A DNA stretch of 64,000 nt from Vibrio sp. 99-70-13A1 (GTDB taxonomy: Bacteria > Pseudomonadota > Gammaproteobacteria > Enterobacterales > Vibrionaceae): positions 1-64,000 of the forward strand of contig NZ_VTXD01000002.1 of NCBI RefSeq assembly GCF_013114625.1, written 5' to 3'. The notes under the pieces were generated by a model. It made no database searches, was not told the DNA's origin, and was given only the letters and a program-made list of their open reading frames with translations. Position numbers and translations under genes: made by a program. Below, in pieces: positions 1 through 8,871 of the stretch; position 1 is the first letter of the stretch; each line of letters begins with the position of its first letter.

Positions 1-66
1 ATATTTCTCATATACTCTCTCCATCGAAACAAAACACGATAATTATTAAAGCCTAGAGGAAGAGTT

Positions 67-87
67 ATGAAAATGAATCACGTTGGG
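67..87 (+). pseudogene. 5' fragment of a VOC (glyoxalase-fold) gene split by the island
   Basis: An ATG at 67 follows a purine-rich ribosome binding site (GAGGAAGAG) and opens the frame MKMNHVG, then runs into TTT TCC TAA at 88-96. The same start occurs in the intact VOC paralogue at 25547-26032 (MKMNHIG). The rest of this gene lies at 33025-33489 on the same strand. Fusing codon 7 (85-87) to 33025 gives an uninterrupted 161-aa frame, the same length as the intact paralogue counted from MKMN. The fragment carries the histidine that often serves as the first metal ligand in VOC enzymes. Seen directly; the split-gene reading is inference but the frame and length agree exactly. Confidence 0.85.
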
Positions 88-99
88 TTTTCCTAATAT
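86..99 (+). repeat. Left terminal inverted repeat of the island
   Basis: GGTTTTCCTAATAT at the left junction matches the reverse complement of 33007-33020 (GGTAATCCCAATAT) at 11 of 14 positions. The first two bases overlap the last VOC codon, so the exact recombinase crossover cannot be fixed from this sequence alone. Confidence 0.6.
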
Positions 100-573
100 C
101 AGTTTCTTAACTCCAGATCTTGTCAATGTTGTTTCTAACCCCAAACTAGAACATGCCGACATGAAAAGTGGATTCCGTGCGCAATTATCAGCCGATGTGA
201 CTTTTCTCTCTACTAAAGCTATATCAATGCACACATAAACCAGCAAACTACTGGCGCTGCCATATTCATTATGCTCAATAAATATTCATTTGGATCAGTT
301 AGATCTGCACCAATAGTGATTCTACTGAGTAGATTTGAATGCTAGGGTGGACTTACTTCTGCTCCCAAACTCAATGGACACCCATCACGCAAGTTCCGTG
401 ATGAACTGAAACTACCACCAACTTTTAACTCAGAAATGTCTCTCAACGTGCAACATATCAGGTTGGTACGGTTTGACCTATTTTGCACCGTAGCCTCCTG
501 TAAGACTAATTTATTGTAATTTAAGCCTTTAAGTGGCATTACCTGCTTCTTTTTGTTTCTATTTTCATACAGC
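88..573. other. Island left end, no supported gene
   Basis: About 490 bases between the left junction and the first convincing gene. Two short minus-strand frames (46-246 and 342-539) lack good ribosome binding sites or protein-like composition. No strong hairpin or repeat was noticed. It may contain recombinase arm sites, but none can be identified by eye. Confidence 0.5.
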
Positions 574-801
574 TTAGCATTCCTTTATCTTAATACGTCC
601 CTGTTCTATCAGTAAAATGAAGCGTTCATAATCATGCTGATAGGCATAAACTGGGTGTGGTGCAGACGAGCCAGCTAAAAACTCTTCGAAAGCCAATCTA
701 TAGGTGGTAGGTAGTTCATTTGGGTCAATGACTTTGAATGGAACATTGGGCAAATTAAAAGGGTTTAGTGTTGGGTGTAACGTTGATTTGTTTGTTGTCA
801 T
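574..801 (-). CDS. Small hypothetical protein (75 aa)
   Basis: A short gene of unknown function. The coding case rests on a near-ideal ribosome binding site (AAAGGAGAA about six bases before the ATG) and a sensible composition with a proline/asparagine-rich first third and a helical-looking, acidic second half (residues about 28-70). There is no signal peptide, membrane segment or recognised motif. It is the leftmost gene of the island and is divergent from the ParA-like gene at 931, with about 130 bases between them that must hold both promoters. A role in regulation or maintenance of the island is possible from position only. Confidence 0.6.
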   Translation of the reverse strand: MTTNKSTLHPTLNPFNLPNVPFKVIDPNELPTTYRLAFEEFLAGSSAPHPVYAYQHDYERFILLIEQGRIKIKEC

Positions 802-930
802 AGAGTTCTCCTTTCCTTTTGTTAGGCTATTATGTTACGTAGCATGAATCAAAGTCATGCATCAATATTTAGGTGACTCTTTGTTGTTCTAAATGATAAA
901 CGAGACTCAACGCAACCTTAGGAGCTTGCT

Positions 931-1599
931 ATGTGTAGTGGCAGAATAAACCAGAAAACTAGACTGCGCAGTTTAGGCGGTGGGCTCAACATTATTTCCG
1001 ATTTTTCGCGGCAAGATATTGATATTAGTTTTTGGCAGGAGTGCTGTTCTGAATTAAAAGTATATGCCGTTTTACGAACGAAAGGTGGGAGCGGTGAGCG
1101 TCATACTGTACGAGTTCTACAGAAAGAATTAATGCGGTGTGGAGAGCGTCCTCTCGTTGTAAGAATCTTTGGAACTCGCAAGGACGAATATGGGCCATAC
1201 TTTAACTCATTGGCTCGACTAGAGAGTTCTGAGGAATTGACGGGTTCTATCATGTGGGGTTGGAGCGAGTGCCACAGCAACCATCAGCTGGCTCAGGCTC
1301 TATTCAAATCATCATTTACGAGCGTAATTCTAACTCAAGGGGGGAGCTCTGGAGTAGACTATAAAGATGTCATGAATGCTGCAGAATTGGCTCGCCATAC
1401 ATATCTAAGCGTCAATATTGACTGTGATTCGTCTGTAGAATCTCAAAAAAACATAGTAGAAGAGCTGAAAAAATCGATGCTAAATGTGGAATGTGTTTCC
1501 TCTGTATTATGGAAGGGAAATCGACGGGATGAGCCAAATTATGAGCTTATGAACCTGTCGAATGTAAGTGTCGAACACCCTTTGTCAACTCAATACTAA
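931..1599 (+). CDS. ParA/StbB-like protein with degraded P-loop (222 aa)
   Basis: Start chosen because TTAGGAG lies seven bases upstream. Residues 44-80 have the shape of the deviant Walker A region of ParA/MinD-type ATPases: KGGSG at 51-55, then a helix, then a hydrophobic strand (PLVVRIFG). However, the signature lysine and Ser/Thr after KGGxG are replaced by Glu56 and Arg57, so ATP binding by the usual mechanism is doubtful. The rest (second half with TQGGSSGVDYKDV) is not recognised. The gene converges with, and overlaps by 15 bases, the DUF2384-like gene at 1585-1902. A partition or maintenance role for the island is a guess from the fold resemblance; a divergent, non-ATPase relative is equally possible. 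Confidence 0.55.
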   Translation: MCSGRINQKTRLRSLGGGLNIISDFSRQDIDISFWQECCSELKVYAVLRTKGGSGERHTVRVLQKELMRCGERPLVVRIFGTRKDEYGPYFNSLARLESSEELTGSIMWGWSECHSNHQLAQALFKSSFTSVILTQGGSSGVDYKDVMNAAELARHTYLSVNIDCDSSVESQKNIVEELKKSMLNVECVSSVLWKGNRRDEPNYELMNLSNVSVEHPLSTQY

Positions 1600-1902
1600 G
1601 CTCTCAACCTTTTCTCTGACTTCTTTCAAATCAGATAAGCGTCCTGAAGCGATGATACTAGTTGGGCTTCGCCCATTGAAGAAGGTGTTATTGTTTGTAT
1701 GACTCATAAAGCCATATACATTGTCTTCATTGCTAAATATTGTCCTTAAAGTAGCATGGATATTTAAAATGTGGCTGATTCTAACTTCAAGGTTATCCTC
1801 TTCAGTTGGTAGAATAACTTGTATCTGTTCATGGGTAGCTCCCCATTTTAACAACAATGCTTCGGCGGATTTCAGCCCGGTGGCTAGCCTTTTATTCATC
1901 AA
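1585..1902 (-). CDS. MbcA/ParS/Xre-type (DUF2384) antitoxin-like protein
   Basis: A 105-aa protein. Residues about 10-30 look like the Xre-type helical segment (LLLKWGATHEQIQVIL). The C-terminal third carries the pattern of the DUF2384 toxin-binding domain: a phenylalanine-glycine turn (FNGRSP), a small-residue SG step and a closing amphipathic helix (LKEVREKVESL). Family members are antitoxins of RES/ParT toxins or stand-alone regulators. No RES-domain toxin is adjacent, so here it is either an orphan regulator or works with the odd ParA-like protein whose 3' end it overlaps. Two large palindromes lie 126-215 bases upstream of its start and are candidate operators. Confidence 0.55.
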   Translation of the reverse strand: MMNKRLATGLKSAEALLLKWGATHEQIQVILPTEEDNLEVRISHILNIHATLRTIFSNEDNVYGFMSHTNNNTFFNGRSPTSIIASGRLSDLKEVREKVESLVLS

Positions 1903-2027
1903 AATTTCTCCCTAATCTATTATCGTTATATTAAATCTTAATGCGCAAAGCATTACTGGTAGCATGCTTTAGTTTATATCTGAGAGGGTATATATCTAAT
2001 ATATGGTTTTATTATCAACAGAACTGC

Positions 2028-2116
2028 GACGTAGAATCGACACATTGTCGATCTTATGTCTATCAAATCAAGGTTAATGGAGCGACATAGAATCAGCAAA
2101 ATGTCGATTCTATGTC
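2028..2116. promoter_or_regulatory. Two tandem 33-bp palindromes, likely operators
   Basis: 2028-2060 has arms GACGTAGAATCGACA and TGTCGATCTTATGTC (12/15 complementary). 2084-2116 has arms GACATAGAATCAGCA and TGTCGATTCTATGTC (13/15). Both share the same core word and are spaced 56 bases centre to centre. They lie upstream of the DUF2384-like gene, which makes binding by that protein or by the ParA-like protein's partner plausible. Inference only. Confidence 0.6.
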
Positions 2117-2378
2117 TATTGTCATATGACTAATAGCGTCGTTTGGTATCTGGTCCGTGAGTGTTATGTCTAGGCTGTATCATGAAGTAGAGCAGTTTGG
2201 GGTAATATTAAACTGCAAGGGGCTCCGAGGAGACTACGGTTAAAAACCGTGATATTTTCCCGTTGTTCCAATATGTTTTTCTACGATAATCACTTTGAAA
2301 AACATCGATAACTATTAACTATGCTTCAGCCGTTCACATTGTCACTTTCTTTTCTACCAACTACCGAGGAATCCACGG

Positions 2379-2598
2379 CAGTTGTTGTAAATTTTGCAAC
2401 AACTGAGTTATGACAGTATCCCTTAACTCTAGCTGGACTGACTCGTTATTGTCCCAAGACGTGTTTAGAACGCATGAAACCATCATGAGATTTATTTAGG
2501 CAACAAGTTGTTGCCCAATTGTCCAACAGCCTGTTGGACAAACTCTCAGACTCAATTGTGCAAGAGGTTCTTGCCTTATTGCGAAACAACTTGTTTCG
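2379..2598. repeat. Array of five short palindromes flanked by direct repeats
   Basis: Perfect inverted repeats: CAGTTGTTG/CAACAACTG (2379-2405, 9-base loop); GGCAACAA-G-TTGTTGCC (2499-2515); TTGTCCAACAG-C-CTGTTGGACAA (2519-2541); GCAAGA-GGT-TCTTGC (2560-2574); CGAAACAA-C-TTGTTTCG (2582-2598). Four of the five share CAAC/GTTG-type arms with one-base centres, although each arm differs. The word GACTCGTTAYTGT occurs at 2440-2452 and again at 2640-2652, bracketing the tight group. One-base centres make simple RNA hairpins unlikely for three of them and favour protein-bound DNA or cruciform structures. Confidence 0.65.
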
Positions 2599-2906
2599 TG
2601 AATTATTTCTGCCCCAAACCTGCTTAGTGCAAAAATCTAGACTCGTTACTGTTGTCATTAGTTGACCTACTTTTAGTAATGGTTAAGTATGTCTCTAGTT
2701 TACTATGGTGTGTTAGGTAGAAAGTGCCTGTATTTTGTGGGTTTGATTATCAAAGTTGTTTGCCTAACGTTAGGTTATCGGTTTAACTGATTGAAAAATT
2801 AAGCAAAGTGAAATGAGACAGACAACTTCTGGCAGACACAGTCTGTCTGAGAATCCTCCGGTCGTTTGACAAAGAAATTCCATCTTCAGAGAGAGTTTAG
2901 AACACC

Positions 2907-5900
2907 ATGAATATTAATTGGGGTGTTGTGCGGAAAAACATAAAGTTTTTAGTTGTGCTGTTCAGACCTTCATTGGCGAAAGCGCTGAGTCTACCGTTGT
3001 TGTTGGCTGGTATTGGTATCCTGAATCCTCCTTTATGGCTAGATATTTTAAATTGGTTTTTGAGTCACCAGAAAGTTCTTCCAGAATATAGTGGGCCAAT
3101 ATCAACTCCAATGTTTATAACCGGGTGGGTTTTAATTGGGTTAAGCCTATTGATTTATTTGATTGAGGTGTGGCTTCAAATTAAATCAATGCGCCAAGAC
3201 AGTGAAAAGAAGCTACTGGATACCGTTAAAGATCACCCCAAACAAACAGCAGATTTGATAGTTGATAAAATGAGGGGGTCCGGTTTTGGAGCTCAGCATC
3301 TTCAAGATGAAAGGATAGAAGAGCTTTCAAGCGAAATTACCTTTCTGCGATTTTTCGGTTCTTTTCCTAAGGAAGAAAAAGCGACTGCTTTAGCAGAAAG
3401 CATTATTGATGGAGAGTTGTCCGGTGGCACTCCCCAAGTAAAAGCTAGGGCGTTAGCGATAGTTGCAAGATACTTGTGCATAGGAGAAAAAGCCGATCTA
3501 GCAAAAAAATGGTTATCACACTCTAAAAAATTGTGTCAAACAGAGGAGGCGGCCATAGCACAGGCCTTTGTTGATGCTACAGGGTCTAACAAAATTGATG
3601 CGGCATCTGGTTTGCTTATGGTCAACAGTCCTTCAAATTATGCTGCTTTTTTTATGATTAAAAAAACAGTGGAAGGAAATGAAGCTGCTTTGAGCTGGTT
3701 TGAAAGTGCAGGATTAAGCCTTCACGATATAGATAATGATGGAAAAGTCGTTTTGCTCTCGGTTTTGTTGACAGAGCATCAATGGGAAAAGGCTTTAGAT
3801 GTAGTTCAAAAGATAGATGGCGAATCTTTATCTATTTCACCAGCACTGGCGCAGCTTTCTGCGTTTACGTTCTTGGTAAATGCAATTAAGGCAGTTGAGC
3901 TCCGTGAGAGTGTCTTGACTTATATCCCCTTAGCAGCAGATCGCTTTCCGTTGGCAGATGATTCTGAATCTATACTACTTAGAAATCAAGCTGTCGAGCT
4001 ATTCAAAGTTTGCTCGGTTCATGCACGACACCTGGGAGCTGAAGATGTAAAAAATATCTCAGATAAGTATGTGCTGTGGTTACAACTTAGAAACCGTGAA
4101 ACTCACGAACAGGCAATTACTGAACTTAAGAGCTACTTCGTTAATTACAATCAAAAAACGCTTGAGTATTTGCCATTGGCATTTTCTTTTGGAGTTGATA
4201 TCGATTTTGAGTCTATTGAAAATGAGGTAAATAGACAGACCGCTTTAAGTGCCGAGAATAACGCAACTCTTGGTTTAGCCCGGTTTGTATTGGCGCAGAC
4301 ACAAAAGCCAATATCGGCAGCAGTGGATTATATCAGGTGCCATAGAAATCAAATGGAAAGGAGCGTTAACTCCATTGCAATTAGTATGCTAGAAATAGAG
4401 GCATTAGCTAAGTCTGGGCTGGTCGATGATGCACAACAACTTTTACAGAAGGTTGAGGATTCAGGCGCACCTGATGTCGAAATCAGGCATTTGCAAAACA
4501 TCGTAGAGTCAGCCAAGGGCGCAGACCTTGTCGCATTAGCAATAAATCAATATCAACAAAGTAAAGCTACAAGTGATCTTGCTCATTTGGTTAATTTGTT
4601 AGAAAAGAACAATCGAGGGGACAGATACTACTTATATTGCCAGGAGCTTTTTGACCGCACTGGTCAGGAATCTGATGCTATCAGAGTCTGTAATACCGCT
4701 TCTTCGCTTGGGAAGTTTTCTGAGCTTCATCAATTTCTGTCAGATAGGACGGAGCTCGTAAAGAGAAGCGAGGTGCTACAAGCTCACTGGGCTTGGTGTC
4801 TATTTAGAAAGGGGGACTTAAGCGGTACTCATGAACAGATTGCACGGTTAAAGCAGTCAAAATCACAACTACCTGATCTTAAATCGCTAGAAATTAACTT
4901 GTCTATTTTCAGCGGTGATTGGGAATCGCTCAGCATTTTTGTGGAGGATAGTTGGAATAGCAGGGAGGAGCTAAACGCGAATGCCCTCTTACAGGCTGCT
5001 CATTTAGCAAAAGCAATTTCTCCAGGCCGAGCAAAGCAAATACTTGAGTTCTGTACAGGAAAATATCGGGATGATCCTCAAGTGTTTGCATCATCATATT
5101 TCATTGCTACGACAATGGGCTCAGAGGACAATCAAGAAACATCGGCATGGCTCAATAAGGCAATAGTTCTATCTAATGAAAATGGCCCATTACACAAGGC
5201 CTCTTTCGAAGACCTAAAAGATATGATATCCGAGTCTAGGGATAAAAATGAAAGGGTCTATAAAGCCTATTTTGAAGGTGATGCCCCCATTTTTACAGTA
5301 GCGGAACTATTGAACAGAACTATGTCTGATTTTTATCTGCTCCAGCCCTTAGAGAATAAAAATACGAAAGATATAAGGCGGAAAAGTGTAGTCCCGATAT
5401 TTCATGGTGCGAGGTCGGATCAGGTTATTGTTGGTGAGATAGTTGCGGTCGATGCTTCCAGTACTTTGGTGATGGAGAATTTGGGGATACTAAACCAGCT
5501 GTTTGATTGTTTTCATAAAATCATTATCCCGCATTCTTTTATACGATGGCTTTTTGAAGAGAAGCAGAAGGTTGCTTTTCATCAGCCTAGTCAAATTGAA
5601 AAGGCAAAGTATTTTGAACGGCTGGTTTCTGATGGCAAAATTTCTGTTTTTCACCCGAAGAAAATTAATAATCCTGAGCTGGCACTAGATGTAGGTGAAG
5701 AGCTTGCGTTTATGCTTGAGGAGGTGCGTGAGAATCCTGCGAATGAGGTGCAATCAGTAGTAGTGTGTTCCTACCCTGTGTATAAGGTCGGAGGCACTTT
5801 TAGGGAGGTAGAAGCTGACCTTTCTTCATTTCATTATTGTCTGACTTCATGCTCTCTATTAGTCAAAAAACTCAAAGAACTAGCCGTAATCACTGAATCT

Positions 5901-7004
5901 CAGTGTTCCAAAGCCTTAAGTTATCTTAACCAACATGAAAAAGAGTGGCCTGTCGAAATTGAAGTGGCCAGTGGCGCACGGTTATTTCTAGATTCACTGT
6001 CAATTACCTATCTGATTACTGTTGATATGCTTGATAGACTTAGCGATGCCGGGTTTGAAGTGTATGTATTTAAGGGAGAGCGTGATAGATATAGATCGTT
6101 GATAAGCCACAGTTCAATTCTCGAACAGGAAGATTCGAAAATAGAAAATATAAGGAAATTATTTTTGAATGGGCTTACATCTGGGAAAGTCATGCTTGCG
6201 GAAATGCCTTTAAATAAAGACCAAGTAGCAGCTTCTAATAACAATTATGCGAAGCCAACCGAAGAGCTCTTTGAGGCCCTTAAAATATGCGACTCAGCTT
6301 TGATAGATGACCGGTTTATGAATAAACATCGAGATATAGCATTTGATGGAAGAACCGCACCTATTTATACATCGTTAGATTTTATTGAGACACTACACTA
6401 TAAGGGGCTTATATCTCAAGAACAGAAGTTTGAAGCAAGGACATTACTCCGGGAGTTTGGATTAGCGTTTGTTGGCATTTCCAACGAAGAGCTTGAATAT
6501 CACCTAAATCACTCAGTAGTGTCAGATGGTGAGTTTAAGCCAACTAAACAACTAAGAATGATAAGAGAAAATCTGTTTTTGATCAGGGTTAGTGGTTTGG
6601 TTCAACTCCCAAGAGATGCCCAGTGGCTCCATGAAACGATGAAGACGATTGCAAAAGCAATAAGAACTCAGTGGTCCGATGATATTCTTCCCGAAGTCAG
6701 TCGTGCCAGATCCTGCTGGTTGTATGATCTTATGGGATATAGGGAGTGGGCCCAATCTCATAAAATAAGGGGAAATGACGGGATGGCCTATATAGGCGAG
6801 GCTTTGAAGGTTCATTCTGTTCTGATGCCGCCGGAGCATTTGTCAGACAAGCAAAAGAATAACTATAAAGCATGGTTGGATGAGTTTGTTTTGGAGCCCT
6901 TGAAGGACAATGATCCGTGGAGTTTTAAGTATGTAATTGATTTGATGAAGCAGCAAATTGAAAGTATAGCTAATAATCCAATGGAGATAGCCCAGGATGA
7001 ATAA
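2907..7004 (+). CDS. Membrane-anchored TPR-like solenoid with PIN-like nuclease domain (1365 aa)
   Basis: Two membrane segments (about residues 26-50 and 69-90) are followed by a long run of paired helices (about 100-790) of TPR/solenoid type. A PIN-like RNase region follows: strand-Asp at IVAVDAS (Asp849), a helix pair ending in LFEEKQK, and a second acidic patch CDSALIDDR (Asp1129, Asp1134, Asp1135) followed by a segment typical of PIN toxins (TSLDFIETLHYKGLIS). A further helical tail reaches 1365. This matches the architecture described for TPR-GreAB-C-PIN conflict systems; a GreAB-C domain was not recognised by eye. The ribosome binding site is weak. The stop overlaps the start of the 624-aa partner by eight bases (6997-7004), so the two are translated together. 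Likely an abortive-infection RNase held at the inner membrane; function is inferred. Confidence 0.7.
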   Translation: MNINWGVVRKNIKFLVVLFRPSLAKALSLPLLLAGIGILNPPLWLDILNWFLSHQKVLPEYSGPISTPMFITGWVLIGLSLLIYLIEVWLQIKSMRQDSEKKLLDTVKDHPKQTADLIVDKMRGSGFGAQHLQDERIEELSSEITFLRFFGSFPKEEKATALAESIIDGELSGGTPQVKARALAIVARYLCIGEKADLAKKWLSHSKKLCQTEEAAIAQAFVDATGSNKIDAASGLLMVNSPSNYAAFFMIKKTVEGNEAALSWFESAGLSLHDIDNDGKVVLLSVLLTEHQWEKALDVVQKIDGESLSISPALAQLSAFTFLVNAIKAVELRESVLTYIPLAADRFPLADDSESILLRNQAVELFKVCSVHARHLGAEDVKNISDKYVLWLQLRNRETHEQAITELKSYFVNYNQKTLEYLPLAFSFGVDIDFESIENEVNRQTALSAENNATLGLARFVLAQTQKPISAAVDYIRCHRNQMERSVNSIAISMLEIEALAKSGLVDDAQQLLQKVEDSGAPDVEIRHLQNIVESAKGADLVALAINQYQQSKATSDLAHLVNLLEKNNRGDRYYLYCQELFDRTGQESDAIRVCNTASSLGKFSELHQFLSDRTELVKRSEVLQAHWAWCLFRKGDLSGTHEQIARLKQSKSQLPDLKSLEINLSIFSGDWESLSIFVEDSWNSREELNANALLQAAHLAKAISPGRAKQILEFCTGKYRDDPQVFASSYFIATTMGSEDNQETSAWLNKAIVLSNENGPLHKASFEDLKDMISESRDKNERVYKAYFEGDAPIFTVAELLNRTMSDFYLLQPLENKNTKDIRRKSVVPIFHGARSDQVIVGEIVAVDASSTLVMENLGILNQLFDCFHKIIIPHSFIRWLFEEKQKVAFHQPSQIEKAKYFERLVSDGKISVFHPKKINNPELALDVGEELAFMLEEVRENPANEVQSVVVCSYPVYKVGGTFREVEADLSSFHYCLTSCSLLVKKLKELAVITESQCSKALSYLNQHEKEWPVEIEVASGARLFLDSLSITYLITVDMLDRLSDAGFEVYVFKGERDRYRSLISHSSILEQEDSKIENIRKLFLNGLTSGKVMLAEMPLNKDQVAASNNNYAKPTEELFEALKICDSALIDDRFMNKHRDIAFDGRTAPIYTSLDFIETLHYKGLISQEQKFEARTLLREFGLAFVGISNEELEYHLNHSVVSDGEFKPTKQLRMIRENLFLIRVSGLVQLPRDAQWLHETMKTIAKAIRTQWSDDILPEVSRARSCWLYDLMGYREWAQSHKIRGNDGMAYIGEALKVHSVLMPPEHLSDKQKNNYKAWLDEFVLEPLKDNDPWSFKYVIDLMKQQIESIANNPMEIAQDE

Positions 7005-8871
7005 CTCGGACTCTATGCGTTCTTATATTGTTTCTCACACCCTCAATTTATTCCCAAGTTCGGTTAGGTTGGAGCTACTATCGGATACTAAATTGTGCGA
7101 AGAGCTAGGGTTACAAACAGATGCGACTATTAGTTTTGGTGATAAAGAGTATGCCTTTGCTAGAAGCGCTCTTTTTAAGGTTATTCGTAGTGTTTTTGAT
7201 AATATCGAGGAGGAATTTTCATTGGAAGATACTAATCATAATATGTGGTTGTTACGTAATCTTCCCGATGAACGTTCAGGCTTTTCTCTAACCAACGGGG
7301 ATGTGCAGATTGTTAATGATAGTTTTTGGCCACTTTTGGGAGATATCGACAGACGGTTAAGCATATTTGAAACAGTTGCGAAAAATCGTAGGCTCTCGAA
7401 AGAGGACATTGAATATTGGAAAGCTAAGCTTTCGGCGGAAGCTGTTAGTGATGATGATGTATCTGACTTGTTACTTGATTTGGATTTATCTCCAATCAGC
7501 ATTAAGAAGTTACTAAAAAGTGAGTTTCAAAGACCGTCAAATAGCGCATCGACACTGGTTCCGAATGATATTCGTTATTATGAACGACTTGTTGGGAAGT
7601 ATCGTGGCAGTAAAAATATTGAGGAGTTTTGTAATAATGAGTTTAAGAAATATTTCGACAGTAGAATAGAAAATGGACTGATTGATAATGAGCTATTGAT
7701 TTGTATGCATAAATCAATATCAAGAGTTGTTTCAACAGGGATCGTTGACGAAGCTTTGTATCAATCTCTCGCAAAGAGAGCCATTGAAACCTGTCATCCA
7801 ATACTTTTGGTTTCTTGCCTTGAAATCGGTGCTTTGAAATTTGCCAATTCATTGGATAATACTATTAAGGCTCTTTTCGAGAGTATTTCATCTGTAAAAA
7901 CACTGGAAAATCTACGCCTTTTTTGTTCTATGACTGTTTTTGTTGATGGAGAACTGGCGCGACTACAGATATTCAAAAATAAGCCACCATTCTACAGGCG
8001 CCTCGCTTCTCTTGCCCAGTCAGCCTTAATTGTTGAAGCTGCATTGGAAGAAAGTGTTGCCTTTGACAAAGTAGAACAATGGGCAGCTCAGCAGAGGGGG
8101 CATTATTTTTTCTGTCAAAGTTTTATTGATCTAATGGAAGAACCAAGATGGCTACCAACATATTTAACAGCAGAACAATTCATTAATGAGCTATATGGTC
8201 GGATAAATATAGCATGTCAAAATGCAGCTAAAAGTGACGCGATTAAGTTTTTACAAGAAGAGATTATGAGTGGTTCAAAATTCAATATGAATTGTTTTTT
8301 ACCTGGACCATTGGAAGGTAACTTTGTTCCAGATGAGGTTCCTAGTGAAATATCTAATTTGCTGGCTGAGCAAGTGAGTTGTGAGGTTTCATTAGCATCG
8401 TTCAGAGTTTTAATGAACTCTGCACTTTTCTGGAAAATTGATGAAAAACATTTAGAACGTACAGTTTCACTATTAGAAAGTGCACAGCATAAATTAGCCG
8501 AAGCAAACGACAAGGACTCAGTTTACCAGGTACTTAATGGTTTGGCACAAGTTGCTTGTATGACTCGAAGTGAAAAGATTGCTTCATCAGTTATGATCTT
8601 AAGCCGACTATATCGTGATTATATTGATGTAGATTCTGAGCCAGAAAACTATCTTTCTCTAGGTTTAGTTTCAGCTGCTGCCTTTGAGGATAAAAATGAC
8701 TGGGCTGAATTTATAGGGCAATGGTGTACAGAATTGGCGTATCTGTCAATTAGTGACGACGCTATATTTAGAATGGAGGTAATGCTCAAAAAGCTTTGTA
8801 TCCTAGAACCTTATTTATATCATACCTGTTCCAAAGCCCTAGATGTATTTAAGATGCTGAGTAGAAAGTAA
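6997..8871 (+). CDS. Helical partner of the PIN/solenoid protein (624 aa)
   Basis: Start ATG overlaps the upstream stop (ATGAATAA), a translational-coupling arrangement. The protein looks entirely alpha-helical, with no signal peptide, membrane segment, nucleotide-binding loop or catalytic motif that I can recognise. The last 250 residues again look like helical repeats. In two-gene conflict systems such a partner often senses the trigger or restrains the nuclease, and the strict coupling suggests a fixed ratio to the PIN protein. GMT islands are reported to carry two-gene systems with a PIN protein (GAPS6), which this may resemble; I cannot confirm homology without alignment. Confidence 0.65.
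   Translation: MNNSDSMRSYIVSHTLNLFPSSVRLELLSDTKLCEELGLQTDATISFGDKEYAFARSALFKVIRSVFDNIEEEFSLEDTNHNMWLLRNLPDERSGFSLTNGDVQIVNDSFWPLLGDIDRRLSIFETVAKNRRLSKEDIEYWKAKLSAEAVSDDDVSDLLLDLDLSPISIKKLLKSEFQRPSNSASTLVPNDIRYYERLVGKYRGSKNIEEFCNNEFKKYFDSRIENGLIDNELLICMHKSISRVVSTGIVDEALYQSLAKRAIETCHPILLVSCLEIGALKFANSLDNTIKALFESISSVKTLENLRLFCSMTVFVDGELARLQIFKNKPPFYRRLASLAQSALIVEAALEESVAFDKVEQWAAQQRGHYFFCQSFIDLMEEPRWLPTYLTAEQFINELYGRINIACQNAAKSDAIKFLQEEIMSGSKFNMNCFLPGPLEGNFVPDEVPSEISNLLAEQVSCEVSLASFRVLMNSALFWKIDEKHLERTVSLLESAQHKLAEANDKDSVYQVLNGLAQVACMTRSEKIASSVMILSRLYRDYIDVDSEPENYLSLGLVSAAAFEDKNDWAEFIGQWCTELAYLSISDDAIFRMEVMLKKLCILEPYLYHTCSKALDVFKMLSRK

Larger units (their letters stand above)
1903..2906. other. 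1-kb non-coding region packed with palindromes
   Basis: No convincing gene. From left to right: two tandem 33-bp palindromes (2028-2060, 2084-2116); a hairpin with arms GCAGTTT/AAACTGC near 2192-2216; a hairpin ACGGTT-AAA-AACCGT near 2237-2251; an array of five short palindromes (2379-2598) inside a pair of direct repeats; TTTGAT-T-ATCAAA near 2743; CCTAACGTTAGG at 2763-2774; and AGACAGAC/GTCTGTCT at 2816-2848 just upstream of the PIN gene. The density suggests protein-binding sites and/or a structured RNA. Confidence 0.6.

Noticed and set aside
46..246. Minus-strand 66-codon frame across the left island junction
   Set aside because: No ribosome binding site and it spans the split VOC start and island end, so it cannot be an old gene.
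342..539. Minus-strand 65-codon frame
   Set aside because: Composition is not protein-like, the upstream AGG is too close to the ATG and there is no recognised motif.
2379..2598. Possible CRISPR array or integron attC site
   Set aside because: Palindromes differ in sequence and spacing, so there is no repeat-spacer pattern. No attC R boxes or integrase-linked cassette layout was seen.
2446..2658. Minus-strand 70-codon frame over the palindrome array
   Set aside because: It follows the palindromes, has no ribosome binding site and no protein-like pattern.
1903..2906. Retron-like non-coding RNA
   Set aside because: The region has hairpins, but no reverse transcriptase is encoded nearby.
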